From CAZOOW01 sp964581535 (lineage in GTDB: Bacteria; Patescibacteriota; Saccharimonadia; Saccharimonadales; Saccharimonadaceae): 64,000 bases of DNA. Below the pieces are notes generated by a model that was not told the origin of the DNA, searched no databases, and saw only the letters and a list, made by a program, of their open reading frames with translations. Below are positions 7,138 through 16,388 of the stretch, piece after piece (position 1 is the stretch's first letter; each line of letters opens with the position of its first letter). The translations under genes were made by a program, and so were the position numbers. Where the stretch lies: the NCBI GenBank assembly GCA_964581535.1, contig CAZOOW010000001.1:248001-312000 (forward strand), given 5' to 3'.

Positions 7138-8799
7138 ATGCAAGAGGTATTAGCGCGGCAGATTGCCGAATTTCTGAAACGCACATACGATGTCGATATC
7201 GTACCTGATTTTTCACGCCCTGATGTGCAGTTCGGCGATGTGGCGACGAACGTTGCCATGAAGCTGGCAAAAACTGCCGGAAAAAACCCGCGGGAGATTG
7301 CAGAGTCTATAGCTGCTGAAATAAAAAACGTGAAAGGCGTGGTCGAGGCGTCGGTCGCAGGCCCCGGCTTCATAAATGTTCGTTTTGATGATCAAGCGCT
7401 CGCAGATGCGTGGTCAACCCGCGTTCCAGCACTTTTCAAAAACCAAAGCGTTGTTGTCGAATACTCGGACCCGAATCCCTTCAAAGTACTACACGCCGGC
7501 CATTTATATACATCGGTGATGGGTGATGCTATCGCGAATATTGTCGAAGCCGCCGGAGCTAAAACGCATCGTGTGAATTTTGGCGGTGATGTCGGGCTGC
7601 ATGTCGGAAAAACTATGTGGGCGATCGTTCGTGAGCTTGGCGGTGAAACTCCTGATAAATTAGCTGATATTCCAGCCGACGAGCGGCCGCAGTGGATGGC
7701 CGCGCGGTATGTTGAGGGAAGTAATGCTTATGAAGACGACGCGGCAGCTAAGGAAGAAATAGTTGCTTACAACAAACGAATATATGAACTTCAGTCTCAG
7801 GATGATCATGAATCGCCACTCGCGATGATCTACTGGACCTGTCGCGAATGGAGCTACGATTATTTCAACGCATTTTATTCTCGTATCGGCTCGTATTTTG
7901 ACAAATACTACCCAGAAAGCGCTGTAGCTGAGCGCGGCTTGAAAGAGGTTCGCGCTGAGATCGGTAAGACATTCACCGAGTCCGACGGAGCGGTGGTTTT
8001 TACCGGTGAGCCGTTCGGTCTGCATACCCGTGTTTTTATCAACCGAGAAGGCCTGCCGACGTATGAAACAAAGGACGTCGGTCTGATTTTCACAAAGTAC
8101 GATGACTATCAGTTTGACCGTTCGATCGTCATTACCGCGAACGAACAAGAGCAGTATATGAAAGTAGTCCTAAAGGCCATCGAGCAGTTCGCGCCGAATC
8201 TCGCCAATGCAACGACACATCTGACGCACGGCATGGTAAAACTGGCCGGTGGGGTAAAAATGAGCAGCCGAAAAGGTAATTTTCTGAAGGCGGTCGATGT
8301 GCTTCAGGCTGCAGACGAGGCCAATACCGCGCTAAATGGCCAGACGAATGAGACCGTCAGCCTCGGCGCGGTTAAATACGCGTTTTTGAAACAAGGGATG
8401 GGCGGAGACATCGTCTACGACCCAAACGAGTCGGTCAGTTTGCAGGGGAACAGCGGCCCATATCTGCAGTATGCGCACGCCCGAGCATGCTCCATTATGG
8501 CAAAAGCTAGCTCGCAAACCTCGGTTATTGACGCAACGTTCGAGTCAGGCGAACGTTCGCTGGCGCTGAAACTGAGTGAATATCCGGAGGTGCTTCACAA
8601 GGCAGCCAGCGAACTAAAACCGCACGGCATTTGCACGTACTTGTACGAACTGGCGCAGGAATTTAATCGCTTTTATGAAAAAAACCGTGTTATCGGCGAC
8701 GAACGAGAATCAATCCGCCTCGCACTCGTCGGACGCTACCAAAAAACGCTCGAACATGGTCTCGGACTGCTCGGCATCGCCGCACCCGAACGTCTTTAG
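7138..8799 (+). CDS. argS: Arginyl-tRNA synthetase
   Basis: 553 residues, class I synthetase. An N-terminal Add1-like tRNA D-loop domain (about 1-85) precedes the catalytic core, with the HIGH-type motif HAGH in NPFKVLHAGHLY and the KMSKS-type loop KMSSRKGN. The DALR anticodon-binding domain fills the C-terminus (about 430-553), with the typical LYELAQEFNRFYE helix. It charges tRNA-Arg in the cytoplasm. ATG 7138 sits 8 nt after the -10 box, consistent with a leaderless mRNA. Confidence 0.96.
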   Translation: MQEVLARQIAEFLKRTYDVDIVPDFSRPDVQFGDVATNVAMKLAKTAGKNPREIAESIAAEIKNVKGVVEASVAGPGFINVRFDDQALADAWSTRVPALFKNQSVVVEYSDPNPFKVLHAGHLYTSVMGDAIANIVEAAGAKTHRVNFGGDVGLHVGKTMWAIVRELGGETPDKLADIPADERPQWMAARYVEGSNAYEDDAAAKEEIVAYNKRIYELQSQDDHESPLAMIYWTCREWSYDYFNAFYSRIGSYFDKYYPESAVAERGLKEVRAEIGKTFTESDGAVVFTGEPFGLHTRVFINREGLPTYETKDVGLIFTKYDDYQFDRSIVITANEQEQYMKVVLKAIEQFAPNLANATTHLTHGMVKLAGGVKMSSRKGNFLKAVDVLQAADEANTALNGQTNETVSLGAVKYAFLKQGMGGDIVYDPNESVSLQGNSGPYLQYAHARACSIMAKASSQTSVIDATFESGERSLALKLSEYPEVLHKAASELKPHGICTYLYELAQEFNRFYEKNRVIGDERESIRLALVGRYQKTLEHGLGLLGIAAPERL

Positions 8800-8872
8800 C
8801 TAGTTGCCGGTCAAAACGCCACTCGCTATAATCATTTTCAGAAAACAGAGGTAACGAAGGAGAGTACGACTC

Positions 8873-9295
8873 ATGGCACAAAAAACTGCCGCTCAATCAG
8901 CCGCCGAGGCCCGACGGGCTGCGGCTAGCGCAAAAGCATCCGCTGCAAAGGCTAAAGCCGCAAATATTACGAAAGGTCACGGGGCGGGTTTCATGAACTT
9001 TATCCGCGAGCAGGGAGTCATCGGCCTGGCAGTAGGTTTGGCGCTGGGTACTGCGGCAGGTGATACGGTAAAGAAATTAGTCGAAGCGTTCATCAACCCG
9101 GTTGTCCAGCTACTTATCGGCTCGCAAGAAGGGCTTGCAAAAGCTCATTGGGTGCTGAAAATCGGAGACAGGGTAGGAGACTTCCAGTGGGGAGCATTTG
9201 TCAGTTCGCTCATCTCCCTACTGGCGACTGCATTTGTCATCTACCTTATCATTCACGGGTTCAAGCTCGACCGCGTTGACAAAAAGAAGGACTAA
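8873..9295 (+). CDS. mscL: MscL-like large-conductance mechanosensitive channel
   Basis: 140 residues. A ~40-residue Ala/Lys-rich N-terminal extension precedes the MscL core: FIREQGVIGLAVGLALGTA in the first membrane helix, a short external loop, and a second helix SLISLLATAFVIYLIIHGF ending in a charged tail. The family forms homopentameric emergency valves for osmotic downshock. TATAAT (8827-8832) and AAGGAG (8857-8862) support the start at 8873. The Ala-rich extension is longer than usual and is perhaps a lineage feature. Confidence 0.8.
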   Translation: MAQKTAAQSAAEARRAAASAKASAAKAKAANITKGHGAGFMNFIREQGVIGLAVGLALGTAAGDTVKKLVEAFINPVVQLLIGSQEGLAKAHWVLKIGDRVGDFQWGAFVSSLISLLATAFVIYLIIHGFKLDRVDKKKD

Positions 9296-9393
9296 AACGT
9301 TCTGTTATAAATAAAACAACGCGTTTTCTATCCCATTTTTTTCGTATAGTGCTACGCTAAGATTAGAAACTGTTTATACAAAAAGGGGTTTCG

Positions 9394-12222
9394 GTGAGTG
9401 TAGGGTATGTGTATAGACGGCCTTCGCCTGAAGGCCTTCGTCCGAACATAGGAAAAGATACAAAAAGAACCCGATATGAAAGTGAACGACGGGCGGAGCG
9501 TTCGAGGCCAGAAACCAAATTTCTTTCTGAACGTGAAAAAGTACTACAGCGGCTGATAGCCAGGCGAGCTGGCCTACCAGAGCGAGGGAACATCGACAGT
9601 TTATTCCAAGGGCTCGGAAACGAGGAATTGCCCATATGGAAGTACCGTGATAAGTTGATGAAGGCTGTTCGCTCGAACCCTGTCACTTTGCTAGAGGGTG
9701 AGACCGGAAGTGGTAAAAGTACACAGACATGGCAGTATCTAATAGGCGAAGGTTATGAGCGGGTTTATGTATTGGTGCCGCGGCGGGTAATCGCCGAAAA
9801 TCTCTTCGAACGTGCGAGGGAAGAGATGAGTGAGCAGCGTGATGAGTCGCTTGCGCTCGATACGGTCGGTATCGCTCATTCAGAGCATGTAGAGCTTTCG
9901 GACGATAACAAAGTCGTGTTTCTGACTTCGGAAACATTTCATAAACTAAATGAAAAGATTCGCGAGGGGTTTGCCGACAAGCCGATAGCCATTATCGGAG
10001 ACGAGATACACGAAGCGAATTTGCCTACCGAGATGGCAGTGGCAACTGCCGCCCAGCAATTAAGTGAACATCCAAAGTGGCGACTGATTTTGTCCAGCGC
10101 AACACATGATAAACAGCTAGTACTCGATAGATTTAAGTCAGTTAATAAAATCGACATACCGGTTGTTTCGATCGAAGGCCGTCCTCATGATATCGAGTTT
10201 CATGAAAAACCGACTAAGACAGCTGCTGAGGTCTACGCGGATAACTACTGGGATCATGAAAAAACATTGTTTTTCACCTCAGGTAAATTTGAAATAGACG
10301 AGGCAATCGACTCGTTTAGATATGAGCTGGAACGGCGAAAACGCGGGAGCGCTGATGCGGTTGTATTTCGAAAGTTGCACGCCAAAATGTCTGAACGTGA
10401 TCGCGTAGCGCTCAATGACCCGGTTCCCGACGGCTCACGGCTGGTAATTGTCTCGACTCCGGCGGGAATGTCAGGCATGACTTTTCCAGGAACGACTCTT
10501 GTTCTGACTGATGGACTAGTCAAGCGACCTGAACTCGACCGTGAGGGAACGCCTGGTCTGTTCAAACGTGAGGCTTCTCAGGCCGAGTTAATACAGATGA
10601 TTGGCCGTGGCGGTCGTGACGTAGCGGGCGGCATAGGCTTTTTGTGTCGACCGTTCGAAGAAGATATTGAATTTATGCCACTGAGCATGCGCGAACAGAA
10701 TGCTCCAGCTGAAATTTATAATACGAATATATCGAGGAATGTTCTAACCGCTGCGGCCTACGGGTACGATTTTCATGAAACGAACCAGTTCGCGTTGCAT
10801 CAGGTAGACAAAAGCCGGATTCTCGAAGCCTATGAGTCGCTGTATCGCTTGCAGGCTGTGGATGAGCACAATACCATAACCCGAATGGGACAGCAGATGA
10901 ACGAGCTGCCGCTTCGTCCAGAGCTATCGCGGAGTATGGTCGAAGCGCTTCGTCGGGGAGCCACGAAACAGAATATTGCCCGAATGGCTATTATTTGTTC
11001 CAGCGTTGAGGCTGGCGGGATGCCGTATTTTGCGCATGATGCTGGTAAAGAATGGCAGTCCTTGCTTCGTCCCACTACTGCCGATGACTATATTGCACAG
11101 CTTGATATGTATCTTGAAACCCGTTATCTCGATGACGGCGTGTTTGTTGACGAGGATAAAATGCTTGCTATCGATATTGATCCGAAAAATGCCTACCGTG
11201 CCCGCAAGCAGTACCACAAGATGATGAAAGCCATGGGTATTCGAGGGTCGGAGGTCTTTGAAGTTACACCACCGATGACCGACGAAGAGGTTCAGATTCG
11301 TGATTATCTGCTCGCTGGAATGGTCGATCTGGTATTTGAAAAAGGTGGCAGAATCGGCCAGACACCAACCTATACCAGCATTACGCAGGGTGAGATTGAT
11401 GGAACCCCGACGGAAAAACGAACAAGCAGCAGCCGCAGTGTGCTGAGCAGCTCGCCCGAGCTTGTTGCCGGCTGGCCACGTCGTTTTCTGAAAAAAGGCG
11501 TTATGCATCAGGTTGTTGAAATGGCTATGCCAGTGGATCCAGATGTTCTAGCGATGCACGCGGCACATTTGACACATCATGAAACGATAGGAATTGATCT
11601 GAAAAAAGGGCGGCTCGTCGAAGTAGTCCAGCCAATGTTCGGGCGTCTGGCGCTCGGTGAAACGATGACGGTTCGCACATCTGCCAAACTAAGTCCTAAA
11701 GCCGCAGAAATGCTGCGGAATGAGGTGTTGTTGAACCAGGGAGCCGCCCAGCGACAACTTCGGCGCATCGCGCGTGAAATCGAAGCGATTTATGAGTATC
11801 TGCCTGTCGATAGGGTTACCGACTACCTGAGCGGACGTCCGCCGCTTACCCAAAAGGAAATAACTGAGTGGGTAAAACAAGCGGTGGTTGATTCGCGCAA
11901 TGTTGGTGAGGTTGACAACCGCTTGCGTCAAAAAATGTACAGTGAGGGAATTGACCTCGATACCTGGATAACACCAGAAAACCACAAGAAGTTACACGAA
12001 GATTATCCGTATGATATCGAGCTTGCGGATGGTTCGTACCAACGGATAATGTACAAAGACGGTCACCCAGTTATCACCGGCCTCAGTCCATCGCATGCAT
12101 GGAAACTACCATATGATTGCAGACTATCGGATGGCAGAGAAATTATGATTCAAATGACGATCGGTGAGGAAAAACACTGGCTCAGCGCTGAGCAGTTCCG
12201 CACAATGGCAACCACGCACTAA
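9394..12222 (+). CDS. DEAH/DExH-box ATP-dependent RNA helicase, HrpA-like
   Basis: 942 residues from a GTG at 9394 after AAGGGG. Motif I is EGETGSGKST (about residues 100-110), motif II is DEIH, motif III is SSAT, and motif VI is QMIGRGGRD, with a helicase C domain between III and VI. A helicase-associated region follows. The N-terminal ~90 residues are arginine-rich and poorly conserved. The family unwinds RNA or rescues stalled ribosomes in the 3'-5' direction; the exact target here is unknown. The last bases overlap the convergent HxlR gene by 4 bp. Confidence 0.88.
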   Translation: MSVGYVYRRPSPEGLRPNIGKDTKRTRYESERRAERSRPETKFLSEREKVLQRLIARRAGLPERGNIDSLFQGLGNEELPIWKYRDKLMKAVRSNPVTLLEGETGSGKSTQTWQYLIGEGYERVYVLVPRRVIAENLFERAREEMSEQRDESLALDTVGIAHSEHVELSDDNKVVFLTSETFHKLNEKIREGFADKPIAIIGDEIHEANLPTEMAVATAAQQLSEHPKWRLILSSATHDKQLVLDRFKSVNKIDIPVVSIEGRPHDIEFHEKPTKTAAEVYADNYWDHEKTLFFTSGKFEIDEAIDSFRYELERRKRGSADAVVFRKLHAKMSERDRVALNDPVPDGSRLVIVSTPAGMSGMTFPGTTLVLTDGLVKRPELDREGTPGLFKREASQAELIQMIGRGGRDVAGGIGFLCRPFEEDIEFMPLSMREQNAPAEIYNTNISRNVLTAAAYGYDFHETNQFALHQVDKSRILEAYESLYRLQAVDEHNTITRMGQQMNELPLRPELSRSMVEALRRGATKQNIARMAIICSSVEAGGMPYFAHDAGKEWQSLLRPTTADDYIAQLDMYLETRYLDDGVFVDEDKMLAIDIDPKNAYRARKQYHKMMKAMGIRGSEVFEVTPPMTDEEVQIRDYLLAGMVDLVFEKGGRIGQTPTYTSITQGEIDGTPTEKRTSSSRSVLSSSPELVAGWPRRFLKKGVMHQVVEMAMPVDPDVLAMHAAHLTHHETIGIDLKKGRLVEVVQPMFGRLALGETMTVRTSAKLSPKAAEMLRNEVLLNQGAAQRQLRRIAREIEAIYEYLPVDRVTDYLSGRPPLTQKEITEWVKQAVVDSRNVGEVDNRLRQKMYSEGIDLDTWITPENHKKLHEDYPYDIELADGSYQRIMYKDGHPVITGLSPSHAWKLPYDCRLSDGREIMIQMTIGEEKHWLSAEQFRTMATTH

Positions 12223-12542
12223 GCGTACGTATCGCCCCATTCGGCCATGGCTTTTAATACCGGGATTAGTGCAGTGCCTTTGGCAGTTAGTTGGTAGCCA
12301 GTTTCATCGCAGCATGTTTCGACGATGCCTTGAGTTTGCAAATCGCGCAATCGTATACTAAGCGTGCGTGGATTTATCTTTGGAATTGAGTATTCAAAAT
12401 CCTTAAACCGTTTCGGGCCACTGCTCAAATCTCGCAGAATCAGAGCAGTCCACTTGTTGCCGATAATGTGCATCGCAGCGCCGATACAGCCGACGCGTTT
12501 TTCTAGGGGTGGAAGTACAGGATAAGCCATAATAATTCTCAT
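12219..12542 (-). CDS. HxlR-family winged-helix transcriptional regulator
   Basis: 107 residues (starts at 12542 or 12530 possible). The fold is typical: VGCIGAAMHIIGNKWTALIL recognition N-part, RFKDFEYSIPKINPRTLSIRLRDL as helix-turn-helix, then a QLTAKGTALIPVL wing and C-helix. Cys near the N-terminus (in RVGCIG) matches the redox-sensing Cys of YodB/HypR-type members, which respond to quinones or disulfide stress. Two copies of a CTATAC-N3-GTATAG operator lie between it and a divergent flavin reductase, so it likely represses both. A further Cys pair (ETCCDE) might add redox chemistry. Confidence 0.9.
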   Translation of the reverse strand: MRIIMAYPVLPPLEKRVGCIGAAMHIIGNKWTALILRDLSSGPKRFKDFEYSIPKINPRTLSIRLRDLQTQGIVETCCDETGYQLTAKGTALIPVLKAMAEWGDTYA

Positions 12543-12546
12543 TTAA

Positions 12547-12588
12547 CTATACTTTGTATAGCGTTTTATGTTACTATACAAAGTATAG
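12547..12588. promoter_or_regulatory. Twin HxlR operators between regulator and reductase
   Basis: CTATACTTTGTATAG (12547-12561) and its exact reverse complement CTATACAAAGTATAG (12574-12588) are spaced 27 bp start to start. Each is a 6-bp dyad around 3 bp, like known HxlR operators, and each covers TATA-type -10 elements of the two divergent genes. Binding would therefore block both. Confidence 0.8.
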
Positions 12589-12603
12589 CATGAAAGGAGG
12601 AAT

Positions 12604-13179
12604 ATGAAAATAAATATCATCATAGGAACGACCAGAGAGGGACGTGCGAGTGATAGGTTGGCACAATGGGTGAGGTCTGTCACAAAAAATCGGGAAGGCG
12701 TTGAGTTCAATTTGGTTGACCTGCGAGAGCATCACTTACCACTGCTTGATGAGGCGATACCACCGATGGGAAATCCGAAGCGGAATGTTGACGAAAACGT
12801 CCAGGGTTGGTTGGATGTCATGAATGCGGCGGACGGCTATGTTTTTGTGACCGCAGAATATAACCATGGACTGCCTACTGTGCTGAAAAACGCTATCGAC
12901 CTGCTGGATTTTCAGTTACAACGTAAACCATCGGCCATTGTCTCGCATGGTAGTGTTGGCGGCGCACGTGCAGCGGCTCAGTTGAAGACAATCCTCAACA
13001 GCAACCTTGGAGGAGTGAGCGTTCCAGTTGGGTTGCCAATCGCGGTTCCGCCGACAGAACTTTTTGATGAAGCCGGCAGCTTGAAAGATGACTATAAAAA
13101 GTTTGAGGGCGCGTTGAAACAACAGCTCGATGAGCTGCTGTGGTATGCCGGGGCATTGAAAACAGCTAGAGAGAACTAA
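12604..13179 (+). CDS. NADPH-dependent FMN reductase (flavodoxin-fold quinone/azo reductase type)
   Basis: 191 residues. The flavodoxin-like fold begins IIIGTTREGRASDRLAQWV (FMN phosphate loop, TxxxR type), with the typical AEYNHGLPTVLKNAID flavin loop and HGSVGGARAAAQLK. Members reduce FMN, quinones or azo dyes with NAD(P)H in the cytoplasm. AAAGGAGG sits 5 nt before the ATG, and the upstream twin operators imply induction when the divergent HxlR sensor is modified. The likely role is two-electron detoxification of quinones. Its end overlaps the next convergent gene by 4 bp. Confidence 0.9.
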   Translation: MKINIIIGTTREGRASDRLAQWVRSVTKNREGVEFNLVDLREHHLPLLDEAIPPMGNPKRNVDENVQGWLDVMNAADGYVFVTAEYNHGLPTVLKNAIDLLDFQLQRKPSAIVSHGSVGGARAAAQLKTILNSNLGGVSVPVGLPIAVPPTELFDEAGSLKDDYKKFEGALKQQLDELLWYAGALKTAREN

Positions 13180-13622
13180 GCGGCTGATTCTGTTTCTTGT
13201 GGGCGCTGCAGTGTAATGCCATGGTCATTGCCCGGGCTATCAAATGACAGCTCGATGCCTTTTGCGCCCAACACAGTTTTTACATGAATAGACATGTGCC
13301 GTGTGTCGTGTTCTGTAGTGAATTGCAGTTTCGGTGTGCGGACTCTGTTCAGGACCACTTCACTCGGTTTTTCTAGGACCGAGTGTGTGATTACATCGTA
13401 ATCTGCGTCGTCTTCGATACCCGCTGGTATAGCCGGTAATTCGTGTGCACGTCCGCTGAGATCGATGATGGTGATTTCATTCATAGCTAAGTCGCCAACT
13501 ATTCGGATACCTCGCCATGGATGGGAGGTGCGAGTATATTCGCCGTGATGGCGGTTAGTACGAAAGAGAATATCCACCGCTGGACTATCTGCAGTCAGGA
13601 CTTCTGCGGTGAGATTAGCCAT
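13176..13622 (-). CDS. Hypothetical protein, second gene of a pair
   Basis: 148 residues from an ATG at 13622 with GAGGAGG 8 nt upstream; a longer frame to 13730 overlaps the preceding gene and is rejected. The product is beta-rich and acidic, with no signal peptide or membrane helix and no family I recognise. Its start overlaps the end of the upstream gene by 8 bp, so the two are co-translated and perhaps form a complex. Both share a similar tone (alternating beta strands, GxELSFDSPG and GKELSISLP endings), suggesting distant paralogy; this is inference. Confidence 0.7.
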   Translation of the reverse strand: MANLTAEVLTADSPAVDILFRTNRHHGEYTRTSHPWRGIRIVGDLAMNEITIIDLSGRAHELPAIPAGIEDDADYDVITHSVLEKPSEVVLNRVRTPKLQFTTEHDTRHMSIHVKTVLGAKGIELSFDSPGNDHGITLQRPQETESAA

Positions 13623-14145
13623 GCAATTCCTCCTCAACCGTTCTTTCGGGAACCGTTGTATCTTTATAGGAAACCCGTCGTTCGGCGTTCGGATCAGATA
13701 GCCATGCATATTCATCAGAGTGTGCCTCACGCGCGTTCATCGGCTTGTAGCCAGGGATGGTTGCGGGTGAGCGAGACGGCTGCTCCTCGGAACGAAGAGG
13801 TGAGCTTGTCTGTGTTGAGTCTGGACCGGCTATGGGTAGGGAAATGGACAGTTCTTTTCCGTGTTCAGTGCTCGTATCAAATGAAACAGCTATGCCACCC
13901 TCTGTTTCCGCACGTCGGCCAAGCGGTAAGACGAGATTATTTAGAACGTCTCCATTCGCTCTCACGACTTGTAGCGCAGCTCTGCGGCCTAGGAAACCGC
14001 AAATTTCAGCAGTAATTTTCAGGTGCTCACCAGTATCAGGGCTTGTAAAAGCGAATTCGGTAGCGCTTCTGCCGATAGGAACTATAGTCGTTTCACCATA
14101 GTGGCGTTCGGCTGAGTGTGTAAGTTCTTGAACAGCGGCTGACAT
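13615..14145 (-). CDS. Hypothetical protein, first gene of a pair
   Basis: 176 residues. The first ~110 look like a compact alpha/beta domain with strands ending at GKELSISLPIAG; the last ~60 (about 115-176) are polar, Pro/Ser-rich and probably disordered. There is no signal or membrane segment and no recognised family. On this strand TATAAT-type boxes lie 25-40 nt upstream in an AT-rich 100-bp region shared with the divergent orn gene. It is translationally overlapped with the following gene. Confidence 0.7.
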   Translation of the reverse strand: MSAAVQELTHSAERHYGETTIVPIGRSATEFAFTSPDTGEHLKITAEICGFLGRRAALQVVRANGDVLNNLVLPLGRRAETEGGIAVSFDTSTEHGKELSISLPIAGPDSTQTSSPLRSEEQPSRSPATIPGYKPMNAREAHSDEYAWLSDPNAERRVSYKDTTVPERTVEEELHG

Positions 14146-14247
14146 GATATTTGTTTTTATAGAATAGTAATCTTATTATACTCTTTATGCTATATTTGTC
14201 AATATCTACGTGTTTCTTTCTAGACCCTTCTGTTTATAATAATACTC

Positions 14248-14793
14248 ATGGACGATAAAAAAGCAACGGGACGGATACTCTGGATGGATTTAGAAATGAC
14301 TGGCCTCGACCCGGTTGAAGATCGGATTATCGAAGTAGCAGCCATCGTAACAGATTGGGAGTTTAACGAAGTTACGACCTACCAGGCCGTGAAACAAGTC
14401 GGGTCCAACCTCATGCAAAAGCGAATGGTCGGACCGTTTTGGGACACCTTTTCGCATGTTCGTGAACAATTGATGGCGCAGAATGAAACCGGCAAAAACG
14501 GTCGGACGGTTGAAAATGAGCTACTTGAGCTACTTGATAAGCATTTTCCGCCTGATGAACCAGTGCTTCTGGCGGGGAACTCGATTCATCAGGACAGGAA
14601 GTTCATTGACAGAGAATGGCCTCGGTTTGCTAAACGACTACATTACCGAATGCTGGATGTCAGCGCCTGGAAGGTTGTGTTTGAGGGCAAGTATAAGAAA
14701 AAATTTGCCAAACCAGAAGAGCATCGCGCGATGGAAGATATCCGCGGGAGTATCATGGAACTAAAATACTATTTAGGAAAGGTACAATCGTGA
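14248..14793 (+). CDS. orn: Oligoribonuclease
   Basis: 181 residues, full length. The DEDDh exonuclease fold has motif I WMDLEMTGLDP, motif II around GNSIHQDRKFID, and motif III HRAMEDIRGSI with the catalytic His and Asp. Orn degrades 2-5-nt RNA left by other RNases to mononucleotides. TATAAT (14235-14240) ends 7 nt before the ATG, so the mRNA is probably leaderless. The next gene starts inside its stop (GTGA). The same window encodes PNPase and RNase J, giving a nearly complete decay set. Confidence 0.95.
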   Translation: MDDKKATGRILWMDLEMTGLDPVEDRIIEVAAIVTDWEFNEVTTYQAVKQVGSNLMQKRMVGPFWDTFSHVREQLMAQNETGKNGRTVENELLELLDKHFPPDEPVLLAGNSIHQDRKFIDREWPRFAKRLHYRMLDVSAWKVVFEGKYKKKFAKPEEHRAMEDIRGSIMELKYYLGKVQS

Positions 14794-15428
14794 CTGAGAA
14801 CATTCCCATAAGGTCAATCGCCTTCACTGGAGTGCGGGTTCTGATAGCGTTTACTGCTTTATACGCAATATTTGTCTCTAAAGACTATCAGGCTGCATGG
14901 CTTGTTGTACTAGGACTGATACTCTCGTTCATCCCTCAGCTTATAGATCGTAAATTCGATCTGCGTCTGCCGGTCGTCTATGAGCTAGTGATTGTCGGTT
15001 TTATCGTGTCCAGCTTACTCATCGGTGAGTTTTTTAACGCCTACCAGAACTACTGGTGGTGGGACAAGGTGTTGCACCTCTCTTCCGGAGTCGTAATAGG
15101 CTATGTCGGCTTCTTGGTGCTTTATATCCTTTATATGGGTAAAAAATTCACGGCAGGTCCCAGCGTTGCGGCATTTTTTACCTTCATGGTCGTCATGGCG
15201 AGCGCTAGTCTATGGGAAATCGTTGAATTTACTGTCGATAAACTCGGTTACGGGCCTATGCAGCATGGGCTGGATGACAGTATGTGGGATATGATCCTGG
15301 CTGCTCTCGGTAGTCTCGTAGCGACAGCAGCGACGTATTGGCAATTCCGCTCTCCGAGTACAAGCCCGATAGGAAAACATATACGTCGATTTCGCCGAGT
15401 TAATAAACATAAAATCGTCAAAAAATGA
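14790..15428 (+). CDS. DUF2238/YjdF-like integral membrane protein
   Basis: 212 residues from a GTG overlapping the orn stop. Five to six hydrophobic helices are visible (about 8-28, 35-50, 62-82, 90-118, 126-150, 165-185). Conserved pieces of the DUF2238/YjdF family are present: WDKVLHLSSGVVIGY, ASASLWEIVEFTVDKL and MQHGLDDSMWDMI, whose His/Glu/Asp could form a metal or catalytic site in the membrane. Function is unknown in the family. It is coupled to orn and to the following MmcQ-like gene. Confidence 0.8.
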   Translation: MTENIPIRSIAFTGVRVLIAFTALYAIFVSKDYQAAWLVVLGLILSFIPQLIDRKFDLRLPVVYELVIVGFIVSSLLIGEFFNAYQNYWWWDKVLHLSSGVVIGYVGFLVLYILYMGKKFTAGPSVAAFFTFMVVMASASLWEIVEFTVDKLGYGPMQHGLDDSMWDMILAALGSLVATAATYWQFRSPSTSPIGKHIRRFRRVNKHKIVKK

Positions 15429-15760
15429 TATCGCTCGAAAAAATAATTGAGATGATTGAGTCGTTGCCTGGGGCAGTACGGGATTATCCATTCGGGGAAG
15501 GCACCATGGTATATAAATACAAAGACGAGAAAGGTAAGTTGTTCGCATTGATTGCGGAAAAGAGCAGCCCAGTGCGGCTCAGCCTAAAATGCGACCCGGG
15601 CCTTGCTGAAGTACTCAGGGAAAAGTATGAGTCAGTTCTGCCTGGATATCATTTGAATAAACGACATTGGAATACGATAATCTGTAGCGGACAGATTCCG
15701 GAAGCAGAGCTTCGCGATTTGATTCGCCATAGTTACGAACTCGTTAAGCAATCTAGCTAG
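15425..15760 (+). CDS. MmcQ/YjbR family DNA-binding-like protein
   Basis: 111 residues overlapping the previous stop as ATGA. It has the CyaY-like MmcQ/YjbR pattern: PFGEGTMVYKY, a KLFALI strand, LSLKCDP and GYHLNKRHWNTIIC, ending with a DLIRHSYELV helix. The fold resembles a double-wing DNA-binding motif, but the role is unsettled. The last gene of the orn operon; its end overlaps a convergent gene by 8 bp. Confidence 0.85.
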   Translation: MISLEKIIEMIESLPGAVRDYPFGEGTMVYKYKDEKGKLFALIAEKSSPVRLSLKCDPGLAEVLREKYESVLPGYHLNKRHWNTIICSGQIPEAELRDLIRHSYELVKQSS

Positions 15761-16334
15761 GCGGCAGCGTTTCGAGCTGCTTGAGGTAGATTGCGACGTC
15801 AGTGAATTGAGCAGAGAGAGCATCTTTTACGGATTTTGATTTTGTTGAGTTGTGAAATTCTCGCCCGAGTGCGTTGAGTGCAGTCAGGTGTTGAGTCAAG
15901 ACTCCTTTGTAAACGCTGTCATATTGGCCGTTCAGTTCGGCGCTCTTTAGTTTTTCAAGACTTGCGTCAGCATTTTCATCGCTGACAACAGCTTTGTCTT
16001 TAGTGGCTTTGACACCGGACTTTTTATAGGCTGCATCGAGACGAGCGCTATGGCCATAGAGGAGAATGCTGATTTCGCTGTTGATTTTTCTGAGCTCAGG
16101 ACTAATGATGTGCTTCTGTCCATCTTTGGTGATTTCGAGCAGCGCTTTTTCGCGAAGCGTCATCCTCTGCTGGAGGGCGCCTGAGTTATCTCCCGAGTTA
16201 AGCAACAGAAAAATACCGGCAACAACTGCAACCAATCCGGCAAGAATAAAAGCAATGACACGCCCGTTGATACCACGGCTTGGTTTCTGAGTCGTGGGGA
16301 CAGGAATCGGCTGCCCTAAAAGCGATGGGTCCAT
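15753..16334 (-). CDS. Single-pass membrane protein, unknown
   Basis: 193 residues from an ATG at 16334; the longer frame reaching into the dnaG region is not used. A Pro-rich cytoplasmic N-terminus (about 1-22) precedes one membrane helix (VIAFILAGLVAVVAGIFLLL) and a helical external domain with many Lys/Ser/Asp. No family is recognised. It resembles small CPR surface proteins that sit next to replication genes. It is divergent from dnaG. Confidence 0.7.
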   Translation of the reverse strand: MDPSLLGQPIPVPTTQKPSRGINGRVIAFILAGLVAVVAGIFLLLNSGDNSGALQQRMTLREKALLEITKDGQKHIISPELRKINSEISILLYGHSARLDAAYKKSGVKATKDKAVVSDENADASLEKLKSAELNGQYDSVYKGVLTQHLTALNALGREFHNSTKSKSVKDALSAQFTDVAIYLKQLETLPPS

Positions 16335-16388
16335 AGGACTATTTAAGCACAACCATCTACAGAGGTACAGGGTGTTATACTGATGATA

